In this document: piece after piece, positions 26,056 to 34,380 of the stretch
How positions within the stretch are numbered: position 1 is the stretch's first letter
Layout of the letters: every line of letters begins with the position of its first letter
Source of the DNA: CAKOSP01 sp964369625
GTDB taxonomy: Bacteria; Bacillota_I; Bacilli_A; RF39; UBA660
Direction: 5' to 3'
Length of the DNA stretch: 64,000 bases
Assembly: GCA_964369625.1 (NCBI GenBank)
Contig: CAYJFC010000001.1
Span: 1 to 64,000, forward strand
The notes under the pieces: generated by a model
Told to the model about the DNA's origin: nothing
Database searches by the model: none
The model's input: only the letters and a program-made list of their open reading frames with translations
Translations under genes and position numbers: made by a program

Positions 26056-27577
26056 ATATTATATAACAACAGCAATAGCATATACATCAGGAAAGCCACA
26101 CATCGGAAATACTTATGAAATAGTATTAGCAGATGCGTTAGCGCGATTTAAAAGATTAGAAGGTTACAATGTATATTTTCAAACAGGAACAGATGAGCAT
26201 GGTCAAAAGATAGAACTAAAGGCTAATGAAGCAGGTGTGAAGCCACAAGAATTTGTTGATAACATAGCTAGTCAAATAAAAAGTAATTTTGATTTAATGA
26301 ATACTAGTTACGATAAATTTGTGAGAACTACTGATATTAAACATAAAGAAACGGTTTCTAAAATATTTGATAAAATGCTAAGTAAAGGTGATATATATTT
26401 AGGAGAATATTCTGGATTATATTGTACTCCATGTGAATCATTTTGGACAGAATCACAGTTAATAGATGGTAAATGTCCAGATTGTGGAAGAGAAGTTCAA
26501 TATAAAAAAGAAGAAGCTTATTTTTTTAAATTATCTAAATATCAAGAAAAATTGGAAAAATATATTGAAGACAATCCAGAGTTTTTAATGCCTATAGTAA
26601 GAAAAAATGAAATGATGAATAATTTTATTAAACCAGGATTACAAGACCTTTGTGTTTCAAGAACAACATTTAAGTGGGGAGTAAATGTAAAATCTAATGA
26701 TAAACATGTAGTATATGTATGGTTAGATGCACTTACAAATTATATTACTTTTATCGGTTATGACCCAGATAATACTAATGAAAAATTTAATGAATTATGG
26801 CCGGCTGATCTTCATGTTATAGGTAAAGATATATATAGATTTCATTCTATATATTGGCCTTGCTTTTTATGGAGTTTAGATTTGGAAATTCCTAAAAAAA
26901 TATTTGGTCACCCATGGCTTTTAATGGATAATGATAAAATGAGCAAAAGTAAAGGCAATATATTTTATGCTGAGGATTTAGTTGAAAAATTTGGAGTAGA
27001 TGCAATTAGATATTATTTATTACATGAAATACCTTATTCAAGCGATGGAAATATAACTGATGAACTAGTTATAGAAAGATTCAATTCTGATTTAGCTAAT
27101 ATTTTAGGGAATTTAGTAAATAGAACTATTTCAATGAGTAAAAAATATTTCGATAAAAAAGTAGAAAATATGAAAATATCTGAAGAAATTGACAGCGAAT
27201 TTATTAATCAAAGTATAAATTTATTACCAAGAGTTACTGAAAAAATGAACGAAATAAAAATAGGTGAAGCTCTTGAATTAATTATTGATTATTATAGATC
27301 ATGTAATAAGTATATAGATGATACATTACCTTGGGTATTAGCTAAAGATGAAGAAAAGCAAGACAGATTAAAGACAGTTATTTATAATTTGATTGAAGGT
27401 ATAAGAATTGGAACAACGATATTACAAGCTTTCTTACCAGATGTTAGTGAGAAAATTTTCTCTCAATTAAATACAAATATTAATGATTTTAACAGCATTA
27501 AAGAATTTGGATTATATCCTTCTGGAAATATGTTAAATGAACCATCTATACTATTTGCTAGGATAGAAAATGAATAA
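26048..27577 (+). CDS. metG: methionyl-tRNA synthetase
   Basis: A 509-residue class I aminoacyl-tRNA synthetase. The HIGH motif is PHIGN (about 19-23) and the KMSKS motif is KMSKSKGN (about 297-304). The zinc knuckle is four cysteines in YCTPCESFW and CPDCGR. The C-terminal tRNA-binding EMAP domain is absent, so the length is that of the short bacterial form. The start is the ATG behind AAAGGGAAAAAGAA. Regulation by the methionine T-box upstream of dut is expected. tatD begins eight bases before its end. Confidence 0.97.
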   Translation: MNKYYITTAIAYTSGKPHIGNTYEIVLADALARFKRLEGYNVYFQTGTDEHGQKIELKANEAGVKPQEFVDNIASQIKSNFDLMNTSYDKFVRTTDIKHKETVSKIFDKMLSKGDIYLGEYSGLYCTPCESFWTESQLIDGKCPDCGREVQYKKEEAYFFKLSKYQEKLEKYIEDNPEFLMPIVRKNEMMNNFIKPGLQDLCVSRTTFKWGVNVKSNDKHVVYVWLDALTNYITFIGYDPDNTNEKFNELWPADLHVIGKDIYRFHSIYWPCFLWSLDLEIPKKIFGHPWLLMDNDKMSKSKGNIFYAEDLVEKFGVDAIRYYLLHEIPYSSDGNITDELVIERFNSDLANILGNLVNRTISMSKKYFDKKVENMKISEEIDSEFINQSINLLPRVTEKMNEIKIGEALELIIDYYRSCNKYIDDTLPWVLAKDEEKQDRLKTVIYNLIEGIRIGTTILQAFLPDVSEKIFSQLNTNINDFNSIKEFGLYPSGNMLNEPSILFARIENE

Positions 27578-28340
27578 TTTTTTTGTAGATACACATGCAC
27601 ATGTGTTTTCAAAAACATATGATAATATATTTGAAATTCTTGAAGAAGCACAAAATAATAACATTAACTATGTAATAAATTCTGGATATGATTATGTATC
27701 TAATAAAGAAGTATTAAGTTTAATTAATACACATGATAATATGTATGGTACTATTGGTATCCATCCATCAGAAGCTTCAAATTATATAAAAGAAGATATT
27801 ACACATATTTTAAATAATATACAAAATAAAAAAATAGTAGCGATTGGAGAAATAGGCTTAGATTATTACTATACAAAAGAAAATAAAGAAGAACAAATTA
27901 TGTTATTTGAACAATTATTAAAAATAGCAGAAGAAAATAATATACCAGTTGTAATTCATTCTAGAGAAGCAACAGAGGATACGCTTAAGATACTAAAAAA
28001 ATATAAATGCGCTGGTGTTATCCATTCTTTTTCTGGTTCACTTGAAACAGCAATGGAATATATTAAAATAGGTTATGCAATAGGGATTAATGGGGTAGTT
28101 ACTTTTAAAAACAGTAAATTTAAAGAATATTTAAATAAAATCCCATTAGAAAACATTGTTTTGGAAACTGATTGTCCTTTTTTAACTCCATCTCCATTTA
28201 GAGGAAAACAAAACAGTCCTAAACATGTAAAGGAGATAGCAGATTTTGTAGCTAATATATACAATATTCCAGTATCTTCCTTAGCAAAAATAACCAATGA
28301 AAATGTACTTAGAATTTTTGACAAGATACATAAATTATGA
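27570..28340 (+). CDS. tatD: TatD-family metal-dependent DNase
   Basis: A 256-residue TIM-barrel hydrolase. Metal-binding residues are visible as DTHAH near the N-terminus, GEIGLDYY (about 92), HSREA (about 128), IHSFSG (about 152) and ETDCPFLTP (about 199). Family members act as 3'-5' DNases and D-aminoacyl-tRNA deacylase-like hydrolases. The start overlaps metG by eight bases. In Bacillus the orthologue yabD also follows metS, so synteny is kept. Confidence 0.95.
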   Translation: MNNFFVDTHAHVFSKTYDNIFEILEEAQNNNINYVINSGYDYVSNKEVLSLINTHDNMYGTIGIHPSEASNYIKEDITHILNNIQNKKIVAIGEIGLDYYYTKENKEEQIMLFEQLLKIAEENNIPVVIHSREATEDTLKILKKYKCAGVIHSFSGSLETAMEYIKIGYAIGINGVVTFKNSKFKEYLNKIPLENIVLETDCPFLTPSPFRGKQNSPKHVKEIADFVANIYNIPVSSLAKITNENVLRIFDKIHKL

Positions 28341-28375
28341 TATCATTTAAACGTACATTTGAGGTGAAATGTAAA

Positions 28376-28900
28376 ATGAAATTATTAAATAAAATCGTAA
28401 GGTCAATGTTAGTTATAACAATTGTAATAGCAGCTGCAACAAGTGCTAGTTCATTTGAATCTAACTATGAGAACACAAATATAAATAAAACAGTAAACTT
28501 ATCTACTATGGCTATGAAAATAGTGGAAAATGAAGAAGAAAGATTATATACCCCGCTTAGCACTTTATCTGGGGAATTAACAGGATATGTATATAATTGT
28601 CCATTATGTACAGGTAGACTTGCATGTATGAGTTCACTTGATTTATCTAATGGAACTACAACTTATAATGATGAAACATATGGAGATGTTAAAATAGTAG
28701 CATCGTCTAAAAATTTACCTTGTGGAACAATATTGTCTATTACTTCTAGTAGAATAAGTAGTGAGGCAACTACGGCAATAGTGCTAGATAGAGGCGTTCT
28801 AGGAAATGATTTAGACCTTCTAGTAGATACTATGGAAACAGCACTTACTACAGTAGGTAGAAGTAATATAACATATAATGTATTAAGGAGTGGATGGTAA
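28376..28900 (+). CDS. secreted 3D-domain protein (YabE-like)
   Basis: A 174-residue exported protein. It begins with a signal peptide (MKLLNKIVRSMLVITIVIAA). The C-terminal half is a 3D/double-psi barrel domain: GYVYNCPLCTGRLAC, LPCGTILSI, then VLDRGVLGNDLDLLVDT, which carries the Asp residues that give the domain its name. It lacks the G5 and DUF348 parts of Bacillus YabE but sits in the same place, between tatD and rsmA. A muralytic or peptidoglycan-binding function is likely by family. The start follows GAGGTGAAATGTAAA. Confidence 0.82.
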   Translation: MKLLNKIVRSMLVITIVIAAATSASSFESNYENTNINKTVNLSTMAMKIVENEEERLYTPLSTLSGELTGYVYNCPLCTGRLACMSSLDLSNGTTTYNDETYGDVKIVASSKNLPCGTILSITSSRISSEATTAIVLDRGVLGNDLDLLVDTMETALTTVGRSNITYNVLRSGW

Positions 28901-28910
28901 CATCCTTTTT
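28892..28910 (+). terminator. terminator after the 3D-domain gene
   Basis: GGATG-GTAA-CATCC and five T. The loop is the stop codon region. It overlaps the first codons of rsmA if the upstream start is used. Confidence 0.6.
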
Positions 28911-29688
28911 AATTATGAAAGCAAAGAAACAATATGGACAAAATTTTTTAATTGATGAAAAAGTATTAGAAGAAATATCTAATGCTGTTTTTGCAACTGA
29001 AAAAGATTTAATAATTGAGATAGGTCCTGGAAGAGGAGCTTTAACTAAAAAATTACTAGAAAAAGGATCTAAGGTAATAGCATATGAAATAGATACAGAT
29101 TTAATACCGTGGTTAAATAAATTGGATAATGGAAAATTGCAGGTAATATATAAAGATGTACTAAAAAGTGATATAAAAGAAGATATAAAAAACATCGAAT
29201 ATGAAAACATTTATATTGTAGGTAATTTACCATATTATATTACAACTCCAATAATTGAATTTATTACAAAATCTAATATTAAATTTAAATCATTAGTAAC
29301 AATGGTTCAAAAAGAAGTTGCGGATAGATTTACAGCGGTTCCTAAAACTAAAAATTATGGATATTTCACATTATATTTAAAACATTATTACGATAGTGAA
29401 AAAATAATAAATGTTGGAAAAGAGGCTTTTAATCCTGCTCCAAAAGTACTTAGTGCAGTAGTAAAATTTATTCCTAAAGCCAAGAAAAAAATAAATGAAG
29501 AAAAATATTTTGCTTTCTTAAAAGAATGCTTTAAAGAAAAAAGGAAAACACTAAGAAATAATTTGAAAAATTACAATTTTGAAGAAGTAAAAAAAATACT
29601 TAGTAAATACAATTTACCTGAATCAGTTAGATCAGAAGAATTACCAGAAGAAGTATTTTATGATATATATAATGAAATAATTAGTTAA
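28894..29688 (+). CDS. rsmA: 16S rRNA dimethyladenosine transferase
   Basis: A 257-265-residue SAM-dependent enzyme that dimethylates A1518/A1519 of 16S rRNA (KsgA). Motifs: QYGQNFL at the start, IGPGRGALT (motif I), the acidic YEID of motif II, and NLPYYI (motif IV), then the C-terminal domain FNPAPKVLSAVV. Two starts are possible. ATG 28894 has AAGGAG directly upstream but lies in the terminator hairpin; ATG 28915 begins nearer the family's usual N-terminus but has no visible ribosome-binding site. It is followed by yabG as in Bacillus. Confidence 0.94.
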   Translation: MVTSFLIMKAKKQYGQNFLIDEKVLEEISNAVFATEKDLIIEIGPGRGALTKKLLEKGSKVIAYEIDTDLIPWLNKLDNGKLQVIYKDVLKSDIKEDIKNIEYENIYIVGNLPYYITTPIIEFITKSNIKFKSLVTMVQKEVADRFTAVPKTKNYGYFTLYLKHYYDSEKIINVGKEAFNPAPKVLSAVVKFIPKAKKKINEEKYFAFLKECFKEKRKTLRNNLKNYNFEEVKKILSKYNLPESVRSEELPEEVFYDIYNEIIS

Positions 29689-29704
29689 TAACTAATTTTT
29701 TTTA
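29679..29704 (+). terminator. terminator of rsmA
   Basis: ATTAGTTA-A-TAACTAAT, followed by eight T; it contains the stop codon. Confidence 0.75.
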
Positions 29705-29746
29705 TGTCATAAATATAGTTAAAACATACAATATAATGTGATGAAT

Positions 29747-30511
29747 ATGGAAATAAAAAAAGGTGACTTAGTAACTAGAGAAAGCTATGATAATGATACT
29801 ATATTTAAAGTAATTAATATAAAAGATGGAATGTACTATTTAAAAGGAATTGAAGCAAGACTTTATGCAAATAGTGAAGTTATAGATTTAAATATTGTAA
29901 ACGATTATGTAGAAGAATTAGATGAAGATAGAGGTGAAATAAAAATAGTAGATGACTATTTTTATTTACCTGCTAAAATTTTGCATATAGATGGAGATAC
30001 TGAGTATTTAAATAGGTGTTTGAAATTTTATAAAAAATTAGGTTTATATTCAATAGGAAAAAGAATTAAGGAAGATAACATATATGAACAAATAAAAGAA
30101 CTATTAGAAGAATATAAACCTGATATAGTCATTATTACTGGACATGATGCATATTATAGAAAAAAAGGGGATACAAAAAACATAAAAAATTATAAAAATT
30201 CTTCTAATTTTATTAAAGCAATAAAAGTAGCTAGGAAATATGAAAAAAGCCATGAAAAATTAGTAATTATAGCTGGAGCGTGTCAAAGTTACTATGAAGA
30301 ACTAATAAAAGCAGGAGCAAATTTTGCATCTAGTCCAAAAAGAGTTAATATACATGCTTTGGATCCAGCTATCATAGCATCAACAATAGCATTAACAGAG
30401 CGCAGTGAAAAAATAGATTTAATAACTCTACTAGAAAAAACAAAATATGGTTCAAAAGGAATGGGTGGTATAATAACAAATGGTTTTATGTATGTAGGAT
30501 ATCCCAGATAG
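29747..30511 (+). CDS. yabG: sporulation-specific protease YabG
   Basis: A 254-residue protease of family U57, which trims spore-coat proteins in Bacillus and the germination protease in Clostridioides. Characteristic stretches are ITGHDAYYRKKGD (about 125-137), VIIAGACQSYYEELIKAGANFASSP and GSKGMGG. Upstream GTG and ATG in the same frame are alternative starts; none has a strong site. CATACAATA at about 29725-29733 resembles the -10 of sigma-E/sigma-K promoters, but I see no -35 at the right distance. The rsmA-yabG-veg order is that of Bacillus. Confidence 0.92.
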   Translation: MEIKKGDLVTRESYDNDTIFKVINIKDGMYYLKGIEARLYANSEVIDLNIVNDYVEELDEDRGEIKIVDDYFYLPAKILHIDGDTEYLNRCLKFYKKLGLYSIGKRIKEDNIYEQIKELLEEYKPDIVIITGHDAYYRKKGDTKNIKNYKNSSNFIKAIKVARKYEKSHEKLVIIAGACQSYYEELIKAGANFASSPKRVNIHALDPAIIASTIALTERSEKIDLITLLEKTKYGSKGMGGIITNGFMYVGYPR

Positions 30512-30518
30512 GAGAATA

Positions 30519-30734
30519 ATGAATATTAATCATGTAAAACAAGAAATAGAATTAAAAATAGGTAAAGATGTTCAAATTATTGTATATGGTATGAGAAATA
30601 AAACAAGTACATATGTGGGAAAAATAAAAACAGTTTATCCAAATATATTTACATTGCAAACGGGTATTGGAGAAAAATCTTTTTCTTTCGCAGATGTATG
30701 CACAGGAGATGTTAAAATAAAATATTTAAGTTAA
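30519..30734 (+). CDS. veg: Veg protein
   Basis: A 71-residue protein of the Veg family, which stimulates biofilm genes in Bacillus through SinR. The core TSTYVGKIKTVYPNIFTLQ and the SFSFADVCTG segment match the family's small Sm-like barrel. It lies between yabG and spoVG as in Bacillus. The start follows GGAGAATA. It is probably cotranscribed with yabG, whose stop lies seven bases before. Confidence 0.9.
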   Translation: MNINHVKQEIELKIGKDVQIIVYGMRNKTSTYVGKIKTVYPNIFTLQTGIGEKSFSFADVCTGDVKIKYLS

Positions 30735-30740
30735 AAAGAC

Positions 30741-30769
30741 TTGCTTATTATATATATATGATTTACAAT
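30741..30769 (+). promoter_or_regulatory. promoter of spoVG
   Basis: TTGCTT (30741-30746) and TACAAT (30764-30769), spacer 17. In Bacillus spoVG is under sigma-H; I do not see a sigma-H consensus here. Confidence 0.55.
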
Positions 30770-30803
30770 AGACTTATAGAAAGCTTAAAGGAGAGTGGAA
30801 AAG

Positions 30804-31058
30804 ATGGAAATTACATCAGTAAAAGTTTTCAAATCTGAAAGGGAAGGTTCACGTGTTAAGGGTTATGCAACTGTAACAATTGATGATTGTTTAATGATAC
30901 ATAACATAAGAATTATCGAAGGAACTGAAAAAATGATTATAGCGATGCCAAGTCGTAAAGTAAGTGAGGATAGACATGAAGATGTTGTTCATCCTTTAAA
31001 TTCAGAAACAAGAAATTTGTTTGTAGAAAAAATATTAGAAGAATATAATAAGAATTAA
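30804..31058 (+). CDS. spoVG: septation/RNA-binding regulator SpoVG
   Basis: An 84-residue nucleic-acid-binding regulator that affects septum formation and cortex synthesis. It begins MEITSVKVFK and has the conserved region FIAMPSRK-like IIAMPSRKVSEDRHEDVVHPL. The start is the ATG after AAAGGAGAGTGGAAAAG; a GTG three codons upstream is less likely. It is followed by a terminator, so it is a one-gene unit. Confidence 0.96.
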   Translation: MEITSVKVFKSEREGSRVKGYATVTIDDCLMIHNIRIIEGTEKMIIAMPSRKVSEDRHEDVVHPLNSETRNLFVEKILEEYNKN

Positions 31059-31073
31059 TTATATTCTTTTTTT
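31050..31073 (+). terminator. terminator of spoVG
   Basis: AAGAAT-7 bases-ATTCTT and a run of seven T; it includes the stop codon. Confidence 0.75.
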
Positions 31074-31122
31074 GTGAATAAAAATTAAATAAAGGCATAA
31101 ATTTTATTGAAAGGATATAGCT

Positions 31123-31404
31123 ATGAACGAAAAAATAAATCAAACAGTACATGAAATAAAAATGGTAGATAGAGCCTTTATAAATTTAACAGGAATTATA
31201 AAAATAATTAGCTTTAACGATGAAGAATTTTTACTTGAATCAAATATGGGTAATATACATATTAAAGGTGAAACTTTAGAAGTTATAAAAATGGATACTT
31301 TGGATGGTAATGTAAAAATTAAAGGTCATATTAGTAATATAAATTATATAGAGAGCAAACAAAAAAATAAAGAAGAAAGTATAATGGCTAAATTATTTAG
31401 ATAA
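31123..31404 (+). CDS. yabP: sporulation protein YabP
   Basis: A 93-residue protein of the YabP/YqfC family, small beta-rich proteins needed for the spore cortex or coat. The pattern VDRAFINLTGIIKIISFNDEEFLLES followed by GNIHIKGETLEVIKMD is diagnostic. The C-terminus ends in MAKLFR, typical of the family. The start follows AAAGGATATAGCT. It overlaps yabQ by one base; the yabP-yabQ-divIC order is that of Bacillus. Confidence 0.92.
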   Translation: MNEKINQTVHEIKMVDRAFINLTGIIKIISFNDEEFLLESNMGNIHIKGETLEVIKMDTLDGNVKIKGHISNINYIESKQKNKEESIMAKLFR

Positions 31405-31691
31405 TGAACATTGATATTCAAATAATATGTATATTGTTTTCGCTTCTGTATGGAGTAATATACTACTTTGCTGCCCAAGTAAATAAAAAAATAATTTGTC
31501 ATAAAAACAAAGTATTTCAAATAATAGTTTCATTGTTATATTCAGTAAACAGTGTAATATTATATGCTATTATTTTATACAAAATAAATTATGGTATATT
31601 TCATATATATTTTCTTTTTACAATTATTACAGGATATATAGTAGCATATGTATCCTGTAAATATATTGTCAAGCTAAAAAAAAGTTCTTGA
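31404..31691 (+). CDS. yabQ: spore cortex protein YabQ
   Basis: A 95-residue membrane protein with three hydrophobic segments (about 5-22, 38-60 and 66-85), in the YabQ family needed for cortex formation. Sequence similarity is low, so the call rests on size, topology, the LLYGVIYYF motif near the N-terminus and position between yabP and divIC. The start shares one base with the yabP stop (TAATG). Bacillus YabQ is about 210 residues, so this is a short form like those of clostridia. Confidence 0.8.
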   Translation: MNIDIQIICILFSLLYGVIYYFAAQVNKKIICHKNKVFQIIVSLLYSVNSVILYAIILYKINYGIFHIYFLFTIITGYIVAYVSCKYIVKLKKSS

Positions 31692-31740
31692 TATTTTCAT
31701 TTTTATGGAGTACTATGTATATAGTATAAGGGTGAATATA

Positions 31741-32025
31741 TTGAAGACTAGTAGAAAAGAAAAAAAACGATTATTTATTATATCAAGTTTTATTTTAATA
31801 CTTGTGGGTGTTTTAATAACTAGTTCATATAGTGATTGGAAAGTAATACTAGAAAATAATAGTAAGACAATTGCTTTACAAGAAACATATGATGCTTTAA
31901 TTGAGGAAGAAAGATCTTTAGAAAGTGAAGTAACAAAATTAAAAGATCCAGAATATGTTGCTAGATATGCAAAAGAAAAATATATGTATTCATCAGCTGG
32001 AGAAGTAATAATAAGAATGGATTAA
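31741..32025 (+). CDS. divIC: septum formation initiator DivIC/FtsB
   Basis: A 94-residue bitopic membrane protein of the divisome. A short basic cytoplasmic tail (KTSRKEKKRL) precedes one transmembrane helix (about 13-29), then an extracellular coiled coil (ENNSKTIALQETYDALIEEERSL) and the end motif DPEYVARYAKEKYMYSSAGE. The start is TTG behind AAGGGTGA; an ATG 12 codons upstream is in frame but lacks a site. It converges with clpP, overlapping it by four bases. Confidence 0.9.
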   Translation: MKTSRKEKKRLFIISSFILILVGVLITSSYSDWKVILENNSKTIALQETYDALIEEERSLESEVTKLKDPEYVARYAKEKYMYSSAGEVIIRMD

Positions 32026-32040
32026 CCATTCTTATTTTTT
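32011..32040 (+). terminator. shared terminator between divIC and clpP
   Basis: ATAAGAATGG and CCATTCTTAT around ATTAA, followed by TTTTTT. It holds both convergent stop codons. The T-run is better on the plus strand than on the minus strand. Confidence 0.8.
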
Positions 32041-32606
32041 ATTATTTCATCTATTAATCCATAAGCAAGCGCTTCATTAGAATTTAGAAAGTTATCTCTG
32101 TCGGTATCTTTTTCTATAATGCTAATATTTTTATTAGTAACTTTACTTAAAATTGTATTGAGTTTTTCTCTCATTTTAATAATTCTTTCAGCAGCGATTT
32201 TTACATCGCTTGCTTGTCCTTGAGCGCCGCCTAAAGGTTGATGGATCATAACTTCAGTATTAGGTAAAACTTTTCTTTTACCATTTGTTCCAGTTGCTAG
32301 TAAAAAAGCACCCATACTAGCGCAGATACCTAATCCTATAGTATTTACATCTGATTTAATATAATTTACAGTATCATAAATCGCCATCCCTGCTGTAACA
32401 GATCCACCTGGGCTATTAATATAAATGTAAATGTCATCGTGACTAAGAGAGTCTAAATATAGAAGCTGACTCACTACTAAATTGCTGGTAACATCTGTTA
32501 TCTCTTCGCAAATAAATATTATTCTATCTTGAAGCATTCTAGAATATAAGTCAAATGCATATTCTTTATTATTACTTTTTTCTAATATTGTTGGTATTAT
32601 GTTCAT
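32022..32606 (-). CDS. clpP: ATP-dependent Clp protease proteolytic subunit
   Basis: A 194-residue serine protease that forms the double-ring chamber served by ClpC or ClpX. The catalytic triad is Ser97 (GICASMGAF), His122 (MIHQPLGG) and Asp171 (KDTDRDNF). NSPGGSVTAGMAIYDT is also typical. The start follows TAGGAGATTAACAA. It is on the minus strand, against its neighbours, with its own promoter presumably in the 130-base spacer (32607-32736). I see no clear CtsR operator there. Confidence 0.97.
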   Translation of the reverse strand: MNIIPTILEKSNNKEYAFDLYSRMLQDRIIFICEEITDVTSNLVVSQLLYLDSLSHDDIYIYINSPGGSVTAGMAIYDTVNYIKSDVNTIGLGICASMGAFLLATGTNGKRKVLPNTEVMIHQPLGGAQGQASDVKIAAERIIKMREKLNTILSKVTNKNISIIEKDTDRDNFLNSNEALAYGLIDEIIKNKNG

Positions 32607-32736
32607 TTGTTAATCTCCTATAAATATAATAGTAAAATAATAAAAAAATTATTCATAATTTTACATTTTTAATTAAAAAATATTTAAGAATATAATACAT
32701 ATATGATATAATGTAAAAGAATAAAGGGGTTTTTAT

Positions 32737-34380
32737 ATGGATAAAATTAAAGTTACATATAATGATGACACAAAAGAATTTGAAAAAGGAACGTCTTATA
32801 AAGATATATGCTCTTCTTTTAATGTGTTAAATAATACAATTGCGGTAAAAGTTGATAACGATGTTAAAGAATTAATCGAAACACCAGAAATAGATGTTGA
32901 AATAGTCACTCTTGACGCCATATCAATGGAAGGTAGAGTTATATATAAATCAGGACTTAAATTTATATTTGAGGTAGCTGTTAAAGAACTATATCCACAA
33001 GCTTGTGTTACATATGAACATAGTGTACCTCTAGGAATGCTTACAACTATAGTATCAGATAAGATGTTTAATCAATCTGATATTGATAAAATTGGGACTA
33101 AAATGAAAGAAATTATAGAAAAAGACATACCAATTAAAAAGATAAGTGTTCATAAAAAGGAAGCATTGAAATTTTTTAATCAAAAAAAACAATTTGAAAA
33201 AGCAGATAACATAGCCAATATATCTGATAAAATAATTACTATTTATGAATTAAATGGACATCATAATTATTTTTATTCTGATATGCCACATTCTACAAAT
33301 ATTATTAATAAATATGAAATAGTTAATTTAGGAAACAATAAAATAATATTTATATTACCATCAAGTAAATTAAAAGGTCAGATTCCAAATTATATTCATC
33401 ATGCAGGGATTATTGATGCGTTTATTGAAAGTAAAGAGTGGATATTAAAACAAAAAATGCAGTATGTCACAAATTTAAATGTAAATGTTGGAAATGGTAG
33501 AATAAAGAGTTTTATGAAGTCTAACGAAATAGTTTTTAACTTAAGTTTGTTTAGAGCTGCAACTCATATAATGGAAAACAAAAATATTAAATTTATAATG
33601 GTGGCAGGCCCATCTTCAAGTGGTAAAACAACATCAACTTCAAAGTTAGCTACATTACTTAATTCTTTAGGGTATGACACTATAAAAATTAGTACAGATG
33701 ATTACTTTGTAGACAGAGATGATACTCCATTAGATGAAAATGGGGAATTCAATTTTGAGGCTCTTCAGGCAATAGATTTAGATTATTTAAATAATGATTT
33801 AAAAAAATTACTTAATAAAGAACCTATAAAAATGCCAGTGTATAATTTTATAACAGGCAAAAAAGAAATGGGTAACCAAACTACTATTTTAAAAGAAAAT
33901 AGTATAATATTAATTGAAGGATTACATGCCTTAAATGACGAACTAACACCGCAAATAGATTCCAAATTAAAATACAAAATATATTTAAGTCCATTTATGC
34001 CATTAAGTATAGATAGACATAATTATATATCATCTATTGATTTAAGACTTTTAAGAAGAATAGTAAGGGATAATAGAACAAGAGGATACGGAGTGGCAAC
34101 AACAATACATAATTGGAAAGTTGTAAGAAGTGGTGAAGAAAAATACATATTCCCGTATATTCATCAAGCGGATATTATCATAAATACTTCACTAATTTAT
34201 GAAATAGGAGTATTAAAAGTATATATAGAGCCACTACTTCTTAGCATAGGGGTAAATTCACCTTACTACTCTGAAGCAAAAAGATTGTTACGTTTCTTAA
34301 AACAATTTTTTGCAATACCTAGTGAATATGTACCAAAAGATTCGATAGTTAGAGAATTTATAGGAGGAAACGATGATTAG
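32737..34380 (+). CDS. TGS-domain uridine-kinase-like nucleoside kinase
   Basis: A 547-residue three-part protein. An N-terminal TGS domain (about 1-60) and a threonyl/alanyl-tRNA-synthetase second additional domain-like region (about 60-220) precede a phosphoribulokinase/uridine kinase domain with Walker A GPSSSGKTT (about 289-297). The kinase lid and substrate motifs are DDYFVDR and EGLHALND. This fusion is known in Firmicutes as a putative uridine kinase; the reaction is likely phosphorylation of a nucleoside, but the substrate is not established. The ATG follows AAAGGGGTTTTTAT. It overlaps gap by eight bases. Confidence 0.88.
   Translation: MDKIKVTYNDDTKEFEKGTSYKDICSSFNVLNNTIAVKVDNDVKELIETPEIDVEIVTLDAISMEGRVIYKSGLKFIFEVAVKELYPQACVTYEHSVPLGMLTTIVSDKMFNQSDIDKIGTKMKEIIEKDIPIKKISVHKKEALKFFNQKKQFEKADNIANISDKIITIYELNGHHNYFYSDMPHSTNIINKYEIVNLGNNKIIFILPSSKLKGQIPNYIHHAGIIDAFIESKEWILKQKMQYVTNLNVNVGNGRIKSFMKSNEIVFNLSLFRAATHIMENKNIKFIMVAGPSSSGKTTSTSKLATLLNSLGYDTIKISTDDYFVDRDDTPLDENGEFNFEALQAIDLDYLNNDLKKLLNKEPIKMPVYNFITGKKEMGNQTTILKENSIILIEGLHALNDELTPQIDSKLKYKIYLSPFMPLSIDRHNYISSIDLRLLRRIVRDNRTRGYGVATTIHNWKVVRSGEEKYIFPYIHQADIIINTSLIYEIGVLKVYIEPLLLSIGVNSPYYSEAKRLLRFLKQFFAIPSEYVPKDSIVREFIGGNDD

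Noticed and set aside
30846..30863. Third parS-like site around CACGTG in spoVG
   Set aside because: Only the CACGTG core matches; the arms (AGGTT and TTAAG) do not fit parS.
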